The notes: generated by a model not told the origin, from the letters alone. A stretch of 62,293 nucleotides of DNA from Shimia aestuarii (GCF_022814865.1 NZ_JAKVRD010000023.1:1-62293), one strand, 5' to 3'. Positions 45,420 through 54,271 are shown, counted from the first letter of the stretch. Program-made: numbers and translations.

Positions 45420-45922
45420 GTGCCCACCTTCCGCAGCGCGGCCTCCATGCCGCCGCCGGCCCGCGCATAATGGGCATGACAAATCGCAATGGCCAGCGCA
45501 TCCGCCGCGTCCGGCCCGTTGATGACCGCTCCCGGCAATTGTAGCTTGACCATATGCTCGACCTGATGCTTCTCCGCATGGCCGACCCCGACCACCGTCT
45601 TCTTGACCTTGTTGGGCGCATATTCCCCAATCACGAGCCCTGCCTGCGCTGGCACCAAGAGCGCGATCCCCCGCGCCTGGCCAAGCTTGAGCGTGCCGAC
45701 CGCGTCCTTGTTGACAAACGTGTTCTCGACCGCCGCGTGATCCGGCTCAAACCGCGCCACCACGGCGCTGAGCTGTTCATGCAATGACAGCAGCCGCGTC
45801 GCCAGTTCTTCACCGACAGAATGGCAAATTCCGTTGCCCACATGGCTGATTCGGCTGCCTTCAACGTCGATGACGCCCCAGCCCATGTTGCGCAAACCGG
45901 GATCAATTCCCAAAACCCGCAT
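45416..45922 (-). CDS. ruvC: Crossover junction endodeoxyribonuclease RuvC
   Basis: Resolves Holliday junctions. 168 residues; catalytic acids Asp7 (LGIDPGL), Glu66 (AAVENTFVN), Asp138 and Asp141 ([11 protein letters not shown]). First gene of ruvCAB; no clear LexA box (GTTC-N7-GTTC) is visible upstream. Confidence 0.96.
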   Translation of the reverse strand: MRVLGIDPGLRNMGWGVIDVEGSRISHVGNGICHSVGEELATRLLSLHEQLSAVVARFEPDHAAVENTFVNKDAVGTLKLGQARGIALLVPAQAGLVIGEYAPNKVKKTVVGVGHAEKHQVEHMVKLQLPGAVINGPDAADALAIAICHAHYARAGGGMEAALRKVGT

Positions 45923-46173
45923 CTTTCTGCCCCGCTGCCCTGCGAAATGTTGCTTTTTTGAACCACTAGCACAAAACCGGAACATTCGCCAAGAGCCTTG
46001 CAAGAAACGCATGACCGATGACGAGCCATGTCGTTTTTGCATCGCGACGGTCAAAAACGACACCCCATCAAGTCACAGCGACGGCAAACCCATGCATTTT
46101 TCATAAGTTTTTCAAATTGTTAAACGCACGCGACCTATGCACAAACATCATATCACCCTTGCATTTTTTATTG
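45923..46173. other. Intergenic region ruvC/DUF1127 with an 11-bp inverted repeat
   Basis: No gene is supported in this stretch (329 bases with the promoter part). It holds the perfect inverted repeat TGTCGTTTTTG-N12-CAAAAACGACA at 46029-46062, which lacks a T tract for the ruvC direction. From about 46085 the sequence is AT-rich, unlike the rest of the window. Confidence 0.5.
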
Positions 46174-46205
46174 CTTGTTTCATGTGCATGCCGCTCCTAT
46201 TTGCG
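46174..46205 (+). promoter_or_regulatory. Candidate RpoH (sigma-32) promoter of the DUF1127 gene
   Basis: CTTG (46174-46177), 18-base spacer, CCTATTT (46196-46202), then GCG: an exact match to the alphaproteobacterial sigma-32 consensus CTTG-N17/18-CYTATNTNNG. Transcription would start near 46210, 40 bases before the ATG. Confidence 0.75.
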
Positions 46206-46251
46206 GCTTTACGAAAACGCTGACCATAACTCGAACAGAAGGACTACTGAC

Positions 46252-46530
46252 ATGGCTGCATTCGACACCAACCGTTTCTCGACCTCCCCGGCGGGGTTTG
46301 CCGGCCATATTGGCCAGACCTTCGTCTCCATGACCGCATTTGACGCCGCCGCTCAGGGCGCTGTCCGCGTCTCCCTCGCGGACCGCTTCGGCGCTTTCGT
46401 GGCCTCCGTCGCCGCGTCCTATGCCGACTGGAAAGACCAGCGCGCAACCCGCATCGCGCTGTCCGCCCTCTCCGACCGCGAGCTCGACGACATCGGCCTC
46501 TCCCGCGCCGATCTCGACGCGCTGCGCTGA
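46252..46530 (+). CDS. DUF1127-domain small protein (CcaF1-like)
   Basis: 92 residues from the ATG at 46252, with AGAAGGA upstream. The C-terminal DUF1127 helix ends SALSDRELDDIGLSRADLDAL; the first 45 residues are variable. DUF1127 proteins such as CcaF1 of Rhodobacter sphaeroides bind RNA and are co-transcribed with CcsR small RNAs under RpoH control. Here too an RpoH-type promoter precedes it and a hairpin with a CCTCC sequence follows. Probably an RNA-related stress protein. Confidence 0.8.
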   Translation: MAAFDTNRFSTSPAGFAGHIGQTFVSMTAFDAAAQGAVRVSLADRFGAFVASVAASYADWKDQRATRIALSALSDRELDDIGLSRADLDALR

Positions 46531-46580
46531 CGACGTTCGGAAACGACGACACCGCCGTTTTCGGATCTTCGGATCAGATC

Positions 46581-46616
46581 GACCGCACCTCCCTCGGGGT
46601 GCGGTCTTTCTTTTGT
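46581..46616 (+). terminator. Terminator hairpin with CCTCC, possible sRNA end
   Basis: GACCGCACC (46581-46589) pairs with GGTGCGGTC (46598-46606) across the loop TCCCTCGG, followed by TTTCTTTT. CCTCC (46588-46592) sits at the stem-loop border, an anti-Shine-Dalgarno sequence as found in CcsR/cuckoo-type RNAs. It certainly looks like a terminator; a small RNA role is inferred. Confidence 0.8.
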
Positions 46617-46650
46617 GCCAAGGGAACTCTCACGCGATCGCCCCGCTCAA

Positions 46651-46683
46651 AAGAAAACGGCCCCGGGAGAGAGACCGGGGCCG
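46651..46683 (-). terminator. Terminator of the small membrane-protein gene
   Basis: CGGCCCCGG (46658-46666) pairs with CCGGGGCCG (46675-46683) across an eight-base loop, then TTTTCTTTT on the minus strand. Confidence 0.88.
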
Positions 46684-46701
46684 CCTGCTGATTTGGAGGG
46701 A

Positions 46702-47055
46702 TCAGCTAAGTGTCTTGATCTGCCGGGCGACCCAGCTTGAGATCGGGTCCGGACGCATCGTCCAGGTGCCGATCTGTTCAAGCACAGTCGACGGGCGCAG
46801 CCGCCCGATCTCCGACTTGTAGAAATCCGCGCCAAGCCGCGCCATCACGGCGCCCTTGAGCATGAAAACCGCCGCCAGCACCATCAGGATACCGGTCCAG
46901 GGAATACGCATGGAGGGACGTGCGCCCCGGATGACAACATATCCGTTCGGCTCACGATGAACGCTGACCCGGCTCGACGTGTCACGGGTCGCCGTCTCGT
47001 TCAAATCATAGATCCGCGCAACGCGGGCCTGAAAATCTTTGTAAGAGTCGCTCAT
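46702..47055 (-). CDS. Hypothetical single-helix membrane protein
   Basis: 117 residues from ATG 47055: a charged N-terminus (about 1-48), one membrane segment (about 50-72) and a short C-terminal part, so topology is probably N-in. I do not recognise the family. A terminator follows and it is convergent with the DUF1127 gene. Confidence 0.65.
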   Translation of the reverse strand: MSDSYKDFQARVARIYDLNETATRDTSSRVSVHREPNGYVVIRGARPSMRIPWTGILMVLAAVFMLKGAVMARLGADFYKSEIGRLRPSTVLEQIGTWTMRPDPISSWVARQIKTLS

Positions 47056-47269
47056 GGCAGAGGTCACATTCTGTTCGGCCCCCACCAAACATGGTCTGAT
47101 TGGCTCCGAAATGTGGCGAAACTAAGGCAAACCCCCTCAAATCAGGCCAGTTTTAGACAATTACCGTCCAATTTTCGACTGATCGAAAGTAATTTGGAAA
47201 CAATGGCTTGAGAGTTTTCCCTACGTTTCCAAACGGGCAACAGAACGCGAATCGTCGCCCCGTCCTTCA

Positions 47270-47297
47270 CCTTTGTGAAAATACTCCCGCCGGAGGC
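47270..47297. repeat. Dispersed palindromic element, copy 3
   Basis: The 17-mer ATACTCCCGCCGGAGGC at 47281-47297, preceded by CTTTGTGAAA, as in the copies at 28796 and 43662. Confidence 0.75.
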
Positions 47298-47328
47298 ATT
47301 TCCGCAGGCAGCGCGCCCTTGGGCGCGA

Positions 47329-47362
47329 TGACGAGAAAACCTGCGCGCGGCCGTGGCCGCGC
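47329..47362 (-). terminator. Terminator-like hairpin after prmA
   Basis: GCGCGGCC (47345-47352) and GGCCGCGC (47355-47362) form an inverted repeat just past the prmA stop; on the minus strand GTTTTCTCG follows it. Confidence 0.55.
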
Positions 47363-47381
47363 CCCTGTTAACCGCCGTGCC

Positions 47382-48251
47382 TCAGCGCCGGGTCAAGGTC
47401 AGGGTCGTCCACTCGCCGATCTCTTCGCGCGTATGCACGTCGAACCCCGTCGCGTCATAGGCCGCAACAACCTCGTCCGCCTGCTCGTTGAGGATTCCTG
47501 ACAGGATCGCATATCCGCCGCTGATGATATTGGCCCCCATATCCGGCGCGAGGTCGATCAACGGTGCTTTGAGGATATTGGCAAAGACAAGGTCATAAGG
47601 CGCGCGCGCCGCAAGGTCGGGATGACCGAACCCCGCCGCCTCAAGACAGACCACACGCCCCTCGAGCCCGTTTGCCGCCACATTGGCCTCTGCCACGTCG
47701 ACCGCGACCTGATCGATATCGCTCGCCAGAACCGTCTCTGGCCAGATCCGCGCCGCCCCCATGGCAAGCACCGCCGTGCCACAGCCGATATCGGCGACGT
47801 TCTTGCCGACAAACCCTTCATTGGCCAACCGGTCCAATCCCTTGAGACAGCCAAGCGTCGTGCCGTGATGCCCAGTGCCGAACGCCATCGCCGCCTCGAT
47901 CAAAAGCGGCTCCGCGCCCTCGGGCACCTTGTCTGCATCATGGCTGCCATAGACAAAGAACCGCCCGGCCTCGACCGGGGCCAGCTCACGTTTGACCTTG
48001 GCGACCCAATCGGTTTCCGGCAGTTCGGACACCACGAACGGCTTGGCCTCAAACGCCACCGCCAGAACCGCCAATGCGGCTGCGTCGGGCGCCTCGGTGA
48101 AATAGCCGCCCACTTCCCAGAGGCCCGATCCATCCTCGATCTCGAACACGCCAACGCCGGTCGGCTCGGGCTGCAGGCGTTCCATCGCCTCACCAAGAGA
48201 GTCGGCGGGGGCTTTCCCGGCAAGGGTCGTGAAGGCGGTGAATGTGGGCAT
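47382..48251 (-). CDS. prmA: Ribosomal protein L11 methyltransferase
   Basis: Trimethylates L11. 289 residues; the SAM motif VADIGCGTAVLAMGAARI and the PrmA hallmark NILKAPLIDLAP are clear, preceded by AFGTGHHGTT. Start at 48251 (MPTFTAFTTLAG); the upstream in-frame 65 codons overlap nothing and look spurious. 52 bases after the MATE gene stop. Confidence 0.93.
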   Translation of the reverse strand: MPTFTAFTTLAGKAPADSLGEAMERLQPEPTGVGVFEIEDGSGLWEVGGYFTEAPDAAALAVLAVAFEAKPFVVSELPETDWVAKVKRELAPVEAGRFFVYGSHDADKVPEGAEPLLIEAAMAFGTGHHGTTLGCLKGLDRLANEGFVGKNVADIGCGTAVLAMGAARIWPETVLASDIDQVAVDVAEANVAANGLEGRVVCLEAAGFGHPDLAARAPYDLVFANILKAPLIDLAPDMGANIISGGYAILSGILNEQADEVVAAYDATGFDVHTREEIGEWTTLTLTRR

Positions 48252-48303
48252 GTCGAAGGCTCCTGTGCTCTGCCAAGCGGCGTAGGCCCAAGGGCTCGTC
48301 CCG

Positions 48304-49659
48304 TCAAGGGCGCGCGCGCTGCGGTGGGGTCTCCTGCCCGATCCGGGCAAGGAAGGCACGGCTCCACGCCGCCGCGAACAGCCCGACAATGGCCCCGACA
48401 AGCGCCTGCGCATAGACCACGCCTGTCGCCCCGTACCATTCGGCAAAGACCCATGCCGCCGGCAGGATCAGAACCCCATCGCGAAGCCAGTTGATCACTG
48501 TGGAGCGCGTCGCCTTGCCTAGGTTGTTGAAGGCCGCGTTGGCAACATAGGCCGCACCGACGAACACAAACGCCCCCGCCCCGACCCGTGCGAAGGTGAG
48601 GTAGACCGTCTCGCCCACCCCGATCAGGCCGAACCCTTTGACCACCATCGGCGCCGTCGCCGCCAGAAGCGCCCAGGCGAGGAGGGTGTAGCCCGCGCAG
48701 AAAATGAGCGCATCGCGGAAGGTCGAGCGCAGCCGGTCATGCAGCCCCGCCCCGAAATTCTGCCCAAAGATGCCGCCAATCGCGCCCGAAAGCGAGAAGA
48801 TGCCACCAAAGGCCACCACGGTCAGCCGGTTCACCACCGCCCAGGCCGCCACCGCGTTGTCGCCAAAGCTCGCGATGACCCCGGTCAGAAGGTAGTTGGC
48901 AAAGGGTGTCGCCATCTGGGTGAGGATTGCCGGAACCGCCACCGCCACGAATGGCCGGATTGCCCGACGCACCGCCCACACCTCGGGACGCGCGAAAAGG
49001 TCATGCACGCGGATCGCGAACAAAAGCGCCATCCCCGCCATCACGAACCGCGACAGGACAACCCCGAGTGCTGCGCCATCAAGGCCAAGGCCAAGCGTCA
49101 GGATCAGGATCGGATCCGCCACCATCGCCACCGACCCGGAGGTCAGCGTGACCAACATCGACCGCCGCCCATCGCCTTCCGCCCGAAGCGCCGCCTGCCC
49201 GGCAAGCCCGGCCCCCATGACAAGAAGCGAGGGCATGGAAATCAGCACATAACGCTCGGCGAGGGCAAGCGTCTCGCCCTCCGCCCCGGCAAGCCGCAAC
49301 ATCGGGTCGCGGAAAAGCACGATGGACAAGGCCACAAGCCCCTGCACAAGCACCGTCAGGATCAACGCCGCCGTCGCATCATGGCGCGCCCGCGCGCTTT
49401 CTCCCATGCCAATGCGGCGCGACACGATGGCGGTTCCCGCGATCATCAGGCCAACACCGACCGAAACCGCAAAGAACTGGATCGCAAAGGCATAGCCTAT
49501 GGCCGCCACGAGCTTGGGATCGCCGATCCGTGAAATCCAGAACAGGTTGGCAAGGTCGACAAGGAAGACAAAGGTGATGCCTGTCGTCCCGGCAAGGGTC
49601 ATGCGCACCACATGCCCCATCGTCGGCCCATCAAGAAATCTACCGCGCTTGCCGTCCAT
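48304..49659 (-). CDS. MATE-family efflux transporter
   Basis: Multidrug and toxin extrusion-type transporter, 451 residues and about twelve hydrophobic segments in two related halves (NLFWISRIGDPKLVAAIGYAF, in parts NLFWISRIGD and PKLVAAIGYAF, marks the first half). Substrate unknown. It begins 3 bases after the MFS gene stop, so the two transporters share a transcript. Confidence 0.87.
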   Translation of the reverse strand: MDGKRGRFLDGPTMGHVVRMTLAGTTGITFVFLVDLANLFWISRIGDPKLVAAIGYAFAIQFFAVSVGVGLMIAGTAIVSRRIGMGESARARHDATAALILTVLVQGLVALSIVLFRDPMLRLAGAEGETLALAERYVLISMPSLLVMGAGLAGQAALRAEGDGRRSMLVTLTSGSVAMVADPILILTLGLGLDGAALGVVLSRFVMAGMALLFAIRVHDLFARPEVWAVRRAIRPFVAVAVPAILTQMATPFANYLLTGVIASFGDNAVAAWAVVNRLTVVAFGGIFSLSGAIGGIFGQNFGAGLHDRLRSTFRDALIFCAGYTLLAWALLAATAPMVVKGFGLIGVGETVYLTFARVGAGAFVFVGAAYVANAAFNNLGKATRSTVINWLRDGVLILPAAWVFAEWYGATGVVYAQALVGAIVGLFAAAWSRAFLARIGQETPPQRARP

Positions 49660-49662
49660 GAC

Positions 49663-50898
49663 CTACTCCGCCGGCGTCGCCACGCGCATCCGCACGAGCC
49701 GCGTCTCGTTGCCCTTCTCAGGGTGGCGCGGCACAAGGAGCGACAGGCAAAGCGAGGTGCAGGCCATCCCCGCTGCGAGGATGAACACCGCGCCGGGCGA
49801 GGCCAGCCACAACAGCCCAAGAAGCACCGGCAGGAACACCGCCGCGATATGGTTGATGGTGAAGGCAACCGCCGCCGTCGGCGCAATATCCTCGGGGTCG
49901 GCGATCTTCTGGAAATAGGTCTTGAGCGCAAGCGCCAGCGCAAACAGCATATGATCCACGACATAAAGCGTCGCGGCAAGGACCACGCCCCAGCCAAAGA
50001 AATAGATGCCGCCGTAAAGAAGGAACACGATGGCAAGGCCCGCATATTCGAAAATGAGCGTCCGCCGCTCTCCGAACCGCGCCACGGCCATGCCAAAGAT
50101 TGGCGCAAGCACCATGTTGGCGACAAGGTTGATGAGGTAAAGCGCCGTGATCTCGTGCACCTCAAACCCGAACCGCTCAACCATCATGAAACCAGCAAAG
50201 ACGACAAAGATCTGCCGCCGCGCCCCCGCCATGAACTGAAGCGCGTAATAGAGCCAATAGCGTTTCTTCAACACCATCTTACGCACCTGCGGCGTGCGCT
50301 CCTCAAACTGCGGATAGGCAAAGAAGGCAAAGATCGCGATCACCGCCGTGATCCCGCCCCCGGCAAGGTAAACGCTGTTGTAGGACAGGTCGAATGCCTT
50401 CCACGTCAGGACAATCGCGCCATAGGCCACAAGCGTCGCCGCCGATCCGGCCGCGAGAAGCCAGCCAAGCACCTTCGGCGCGCGAAGCTTGTCGAGCCAT
50501 TGAAGCTGTAGGGATTGGTTCACCGTCTCGTAATAGTGAAACCCGATCGAGCTGAGCATGGTGATCGTCAGGATCCCCGCAAGCGACGGAAACCACGCCG
50601 TGACCGCCGTCGCGGCCCCAAGAAGAAGGAGCGAGACAACGCCGAGAACCTGCTCACGCATGACAAGAAGAAGGGCAATCACACCAATGGCGAAAAAGCC
50701 CGGAATCTCGCGCACCGTATGCAGAAGGCCAATGTCTGAGCCGTCAAAATCCGCAACCTCGATGACGAAGTTATTCAACAAAGCGGACCACGTATTGAAC
50801 GCGATCGGCATCCCCAAGGCCATCAGGAACAAAAGGGCCACTGGCCTGCGCCAGACCGGAAGATCCTGCGCCTCGTCAAGACTCATTTTACGCAACAT
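49663..50898 (-). CDS. MFS transporter
   Basis: Major facilitator, 411 residues with twelve membrane segments. The motif after helix 2 is degenerate; SSIGFHYYETVNQSLQLQWL in helix 4 is notable. Substrate unknown. Divergent from the YeeE/YedE gene, with a possible FNR-type site between them. The N-terminus MLRKMSLDEAQDLP is hydrophilic and precedes the first helix. Confidence 0.8.
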   Translation of the reverse strand: MLRKMSLDEAQDLPVWRRPVALLFLMALGMPIAFNTWSALLNNFVIEVADFDGSDIGLLHTVREIPGFFAIGVIALLLVMREQVLGVVSLLLLGAATAVTAWFPSLAGILTITMLSSIGFHYYETVNQSLQLQWLDKLRAPKVLGWLLAAGSAATLVAYGAIVLTWKAFDLSYNSVYLAGGGITAVIAIFAFFAYPQFEERTPQVRKMVLKKRYWLYYALQFMAGARRQIFVVFAGFMMVERFGFEVHEITALYLINLVANMVLAPIFGMAVARFGERRTLIFEYAGLAIVFLLYGGIYFFGWGVVLAATLYVVDHMLFALALALKTYFQKIADPEDIAPTAAVAFTINHIAAVFLPVLLGLLWLASPGAVFILAAGMACTSLCLSLLVPRHPEKGNETRLVRMRVATPAE

Positions 50899-50951
50899 GT
50901 ATTGCGATTACGCCTTTCCCTGACAAAAGGCGAGACGTTTCACATCCTTTT

Positions 50952-50965
50952 GTGATCTGAATCAA
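50952..50965. promoter_or_regulatory. Candidate FNR/Crp-type site
   Basis: GTGAT-CTGA-ATCAA differs at one base from the FnrL consensus TTGAT-N4-ATCAA and also fits a TGTGA-N6-TCAAA Crp-type site. It lies 62 bases upstream of the YeeE/YedE gene and 54 upstream of the MFS gene. Confidence 0.4.
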
Positions 50966-51026
50966 AGCAGCTCTGCCCCTTGCGCGCCTATATCCTCGCA
51001 ATTGCGAAAAAGGATTTGGAACCGCC

Positions 51027-52091
51027 ATGGATGTTCTCGCCCTTGTCGAACGTATCGGCGAAGCGCCGACAGCCGCCCTTCTTGGTCTTTTGACCGGTGT
51101 CATCTTCGGGGTCGCGGCCCAGCGCTCGCGCTTCTGCCTGCGTGCCGCAACCGTGGAATTCGCCCGTGGTCAGCTTGGCGACAAGGTCGCGGTCTGGCTC
51201 CTGACCATCTCGACCGCCATCGTCTGGGTGCAGGGCGCACAGGCGCTCGGTCTGATGTATTCCGCAGACGCCCGCATGATGGCCGTCCCCGGAAGCTGGT
51301 CCGGTGCCATCCTCGGCGGGCTGATGTTCGGCGTCGGCATGGTGCTGTCGCGCGGCTGTTCCGGCCGTCTCCTCGTGCTTGCCGCCAATGGCAACCTGCG
51401 CTCGGTGGTCTCCGGCCTGATCTTCGCCGTGGTCGCCCAGATGAGCCTCAAGGGAATCCTCTCCGGCCCCCGCGACTATCTCGCGGGCCTCTGGGTGACC
51501 TCGGGGGGACGCAACCTCGACCTGATCGCTTTCTTCCGCCTGCCCGAGCTTTCGGGCCTCGTCTTCGGCATCCTGATGGCGATCCTCGCCCTTATCATTG
51601 CCCGCAAGAACCGCCTCGGTGCGCGCCGCCTGATCTTTGGCGCGGGCGTCGGTTTTGCCGTCGCCGTCGGCTGGGTCGCCACCTACGAGTTGGCGCAGGT
51701 CGCCTTTGAGCCCGTGCAGATCGAAAGCGCGACCTTCTCCGGCCCCTCGGCCCATACGTTGATGTTCTTCCTCGACCGCGATGCCGTGCTTGAATTCGAC
51801 GTCGGCCTCGTGCCGGGCGTTGTGATCGGCTCTTTCCTCGCCTCGATCCTGACGCGTGAGTTCAAGTTTCAGGGCTTTGACACCGAAAGCAACATGCGCC
51901 GCGCCATGTTCGGGGCCGTGCTCATGGGGTTCGGCGCCATGCTCGCTGGCGGCTGCGCCATCGGCGCGGGCGTCACCGGCGGTTCGATCTTCGCGGGCAC
52001 CGCTTGGATGGCGCTCTTCTGCATGTGGATCGGCGCCATGGCGACCGACATTCTCATCGACCAGCGCGGCCGCGCGCCCGCCGCCGCCTGA
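51027..52091 (+). CDS. YeeE/YedE-family sulfur transporter
   Basis: Membrane protein of 354 residues with about ten helices. The conserved cysteines are Cys37 (RSRFCLRA), Cys111 (SRGCSGR) and Cys310 (AGGCAIGAG), the set through which YeeE (TsuA) relays thiosulfate. Two-fold pseudo-symmetric SRGC-type motifs are visible. Probably imports thiosulfate or another inorganic sulfur compound into the cytoplasm. The possible FNR site upstream and the SqrR-like and Xsc genes elsewhere give the window a mild sulfur theme. Confidence 0.88.
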   Translation: MDVLALVERIGEAPTAALLGLLTGVIFGVAAQRSRFCLRAATVEFARGQLGDKVAVWLLTISTAIVWVQGAQALGLMYSADARMMAVPGSWSGAILGGLMFGVGMVLSRGCSGRLLVLAANGNLRSVVSGLIFAVVAQMSLKGILSGPRDYLAGLWVTSGGRNLDLIAFFRLPELSGLVFGILMAILALIIARKNRLGARRLIFGAGVGFAVAVGWVATYELAQVAFEPVQIESATFSGPSAHTLMFFLDRDAVLEFDVGLVPGVVIGSFLASILTREFKFQGFDTESNMRRAMFGAVLMGFGAMLAGGCAIGAGVTGGSIFAGTAWMALFCMWIGAMATDILIDQRGRAPAAA

Positions 52092-52233
52092 CACCATCGC
52101 GCGCGGGGCCCGGCACATCCGAGGCCCCGCTTGAAACCCACCCCCCGAGCTTCTATCTAGACCCCGTTGCGAGGACGACCTCCCCATAACGGCACCATTC
52201 CGGGACGGCCCGGCCCGATAGAAGACCCGCCCC

Positions 52234-52680
52234 ATGCGCTCTCCGCTCGACCGTCTCCGCCACGCCCTCAGCTTCGAAATCATCGCCCTCCTGATCGTCG
52301 TCCCCCTCGGCGCGCTGATCTTTGGCATCTCCCTCCACGATACCGGCGTTGTCGCCCTCGTCAGCGCCACGCTCGCGACGCTCTGGAACCTGGCCTATAA
52401 TTACCTCTTCGACCTCGGCCTCAAGCGGCTGACCGGCTCAACTTGGAAAACCACGCCCCTGCGCCTTGTCCACGCGGTCTTGTTCGAGGTCGGCCTCCTC
52501 TTTGTCCTGATGCCCTTCATCGCTTGGTATCTCGACATCTCGCTCTGGCATGCCTTCGTGATGGATGTCTCCTTTGCGGCGTTCTACATGGTCTACGCCT
52601 TCGCCTTTAACTGGGCCTATGACCGCCTTTTCCCACTCCCCGAGTGGCACCACGACAGCGCCGCAAACAAGGCGTTGTGA
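52234..52680 (+). CDS. PACE-family efflux protein (chlorhexidine-type)
   Basis: 148-residue membrane protein with four helices in two BTP-domain halves: the first begins LRHALSFEIIALLI and the second LRLVHAVLFEVGLLF, each with a conserved Glu and the following run of the type NLAYNYLFD / NWAYDRLFP. PACE pumps export biocides such as chlorhexidine and acriflavine. Monocistronic by spacing (98 bases to the next gene). Confidence 0.87.
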   Translation: MRSPLDRLRHALSFEIIALLIVVPLGALIFGISLHDTGVVALVSATLATLWNLAYNYLFDLGLKRLTGSTWKTTPLRLVHAVLFEVGLLFVLMPFIAWYLDISLWHAFVMDVSFAAFYMVYAFAFNWAYDRLFPLPEWHHDSAANKAL

Positions 52681-52778
52681 AAAAAATTTGCGTCCCCTGC
52701 ATCCAAACGCCCCCGACCACGAGTCCTAGAGAATAGGAAGCTGCGGATTGGCCGCAGTCGAACAGACTTGAGGACGAT

Positions 52779-53591
52779 ATGATGAACAAGACCGTTTCCG
52801 CCCTGAGCATTGCTACTCTTCTGGCCTCCGGCGCTGCCGCGCTGGCCGATGGCCACGGGGATCACGACCTGATGGCCATTGGCCTCTCCGGCGACAAGAC
52901 CCTGCACAAGATCGACGCCAAGACCGCCACCGTCAAAGCCTCGATGGACGTGGACGGCGTCGACAAGCTCCTCGGCATCGACCTGCGCCCCGCGACCGGC
53001 CAACTCATCGGCGTCACCGCCGGGTTCGACATCGTGGAAATCGACCCGATGACCGGCAAGGCCATGGTGATCTCCACCATGGACAAGGAACTGCCGATCA
53101 TGGGCGACGCGCCCGTCATCGTCGACTTCAACCCCAAAGCCAACAAGCTGCGCTTCATGTCCGGCACCACCAACCACCGCGTCGATATCGAAAGCGGTGC
53201 GGTAACGGTCGATGGCTCGCTCGCCTTTGAAGAGGCCGACATGCACGCAGGCGAAGCCCCGGCCATCGTCGCAGCCGCCTATATCAACTCCTATGGCAAG
53301 CCCGACGCGACCGCGATGTATGACATCGACAGCACCATCGTCGCGCTGATTCAGCAGACTTCGCCCAATGACGGCACCCTCGCCGCCATCGGCAAGCTCG
53401 GCATCGACGCCGCCGACACCTATGCTTTCGACATCGCGACCAACGCCGAAGGCGAAAACACCGCCTGGCTCGTCGCCTCCGGCATGATGCACACTGTGTC
53501 GCTTGAAACCGGCGCGGTCGAGGAAAGCTGGGAGATCAAGGGCGCGGATGGCGTGGCCGTGCGCGACATCACCTTCATGACCGCGAAGTAA
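52779..53591 (+). CDS. Secreted DUF4394 protein
   Basis: 270-residue exported protein; the signal peptide ends near ALADG. The DUF4394 body is a repeating beta structure with HKIDAKTATVKASM and IDLRPATGQLIGVT. Either ATG of the initial pair (52779/52782) may start it; GAGG lies upstream. It precedes an ECF sigma factor and an anti-sigma gene on the same strand, which suggests a sensor or a sigma-dependent product. Function unknown. Confidence 0.82.
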   Translation: MMNKTVSALSIATLLASGAAALADGHGDHDLMAIGLSGDKTLHKIDAKTATVKASMDVDGVDKLLGIDLRPATGQLIGVTAGFDIVEIDPMTGKAMVISTMDKELPIMGDAPVIVDFNPKANKLRFMSGTTNHRVDIESGAVTVDGSLAFEEADMHAGEAPAIVAAAYINSYGKPDATAMYDIDSTIVALIQQTSPNDGTLAAIGKLGIDAADTYAFDIATNAEGENTAWLVASGMMHTVSLETGAVEESWEIKGADGVAVRDITFMTAK

Positions 53592-53740
53592 TCGGAAAAG
53601 AGTGGTCCCTCCGGCTGGCGCGCCCGCGGTTGCGCGTCAGCCACCTTTCTCCAACCCGTTTGACAGGCGACACCGTGCACAATACCTCTTTTCGCATCGC
53701 GGCCCCGCGTTGGGACCGCAAGAGGGAAGCAGACAAGCGC

Positions 53741-54271
53741 GTGACGGACTATGCAAAGCTGATCAAGGCCTGCGCGGCTGGTGACAAATCCGCCCTGCAA
53801 GAGATCATGCACGCTGAAGGCGGGCGGATGCTTGGCGTCGCGCGGCGCATGTTGCGCCGCACCGACCTTGCCGAAGACGCGCTACAGGATGCACTTGTCC
53901 TGATCTGGCAGCGGGCGCACCAGTTCGACGAGACCCGCGGCACGGCCAAGGGGTGGCTCTATACCATCCTGCGCAATCGCTGCCTGACCATGTTGCGCAA
54001 CGAGGACCGCACCGATCCCATGGCCCCCGAAGTTGTGGAACACGCGCTCAACGACCGCGAACTCGACACCGCCTTTGACCGGCTCGACAGATCGACCGAC
54101 CTGCGCCGCTGCCTCGAAAGGCTCGACCTCAACACACGGCGGGCGATCTTGGCCTCTTATATCCTTGGCCATAGTCACGGAGAGATTGCCGGTCGCATGG
54201 CGGCCCCGCTCGGGTCTGTCAAATCGTGGGTCCGGCGGGGGCTGGGCAAACTCCGGGAGTGCCTGTCATGA
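53741..54271 (+). CDS. ECF-type RNA polymerase sigma factor
   Basis: 176 residues from the GTG at 53741, which has GAGGGAAG upstream; earlier in-frame codons (TTG 53630, GTG 53674) add a non-homologous leader. Region 2 spans about 10-85 (LAEDALQDALVLIWQRAHQF) and region 4 about 115-172 (SYILGHSHGEIAGRMAAPLG). It overlaps the anti-sigma gene by ATGA and follows the DUF4394 gene. Its own promoter specificity is unknown; GCATCC at 52699 and GTCCTA at 52723 upstream of the DUF4394 gene are a weak candidate. Confidence 0.85.
   Translation: MTDYAKLIKACAAGDKSALQEIMHAEGGRMLGVARRMLRRTDLAEDALQDALVLIWQRAHQFDETRGTAKGWLYTILRNRCLTMLRNEDRTDPMAPEVVEHALNDRELDTAFDRLDRSTDLRRCLERLDLNTRRAILASYILGHSHGEIAGRMAAPLGSVKSWVRRGLGKLRECLS

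Larger units (their letters stand above)
47056..47381. other. 326-base gap before prmA end
   Basis: No gene is supported. AT-rich sequence at 47100-47215 could hold the promoter of the small membrane-protein gene. A dispersed repeat lies at 47270-47297 and a GC-rich inverted repeat after prmA at 47345-47362. Confidence 0.6.

Noticed and set aside
45923..46028. LexA box upstream of ruvC
   Set aside because: GAAC half-sites occur (for example near 45960) but no second half at the N7 spacing.
52699..52728. ECF promoter for the DUF4394 gene (GCATCC / GTCCTA)
   Set aside because: Spacing is plausible but the consensus of this sigma factor is unknown and the second box is weak; kept only as a note.
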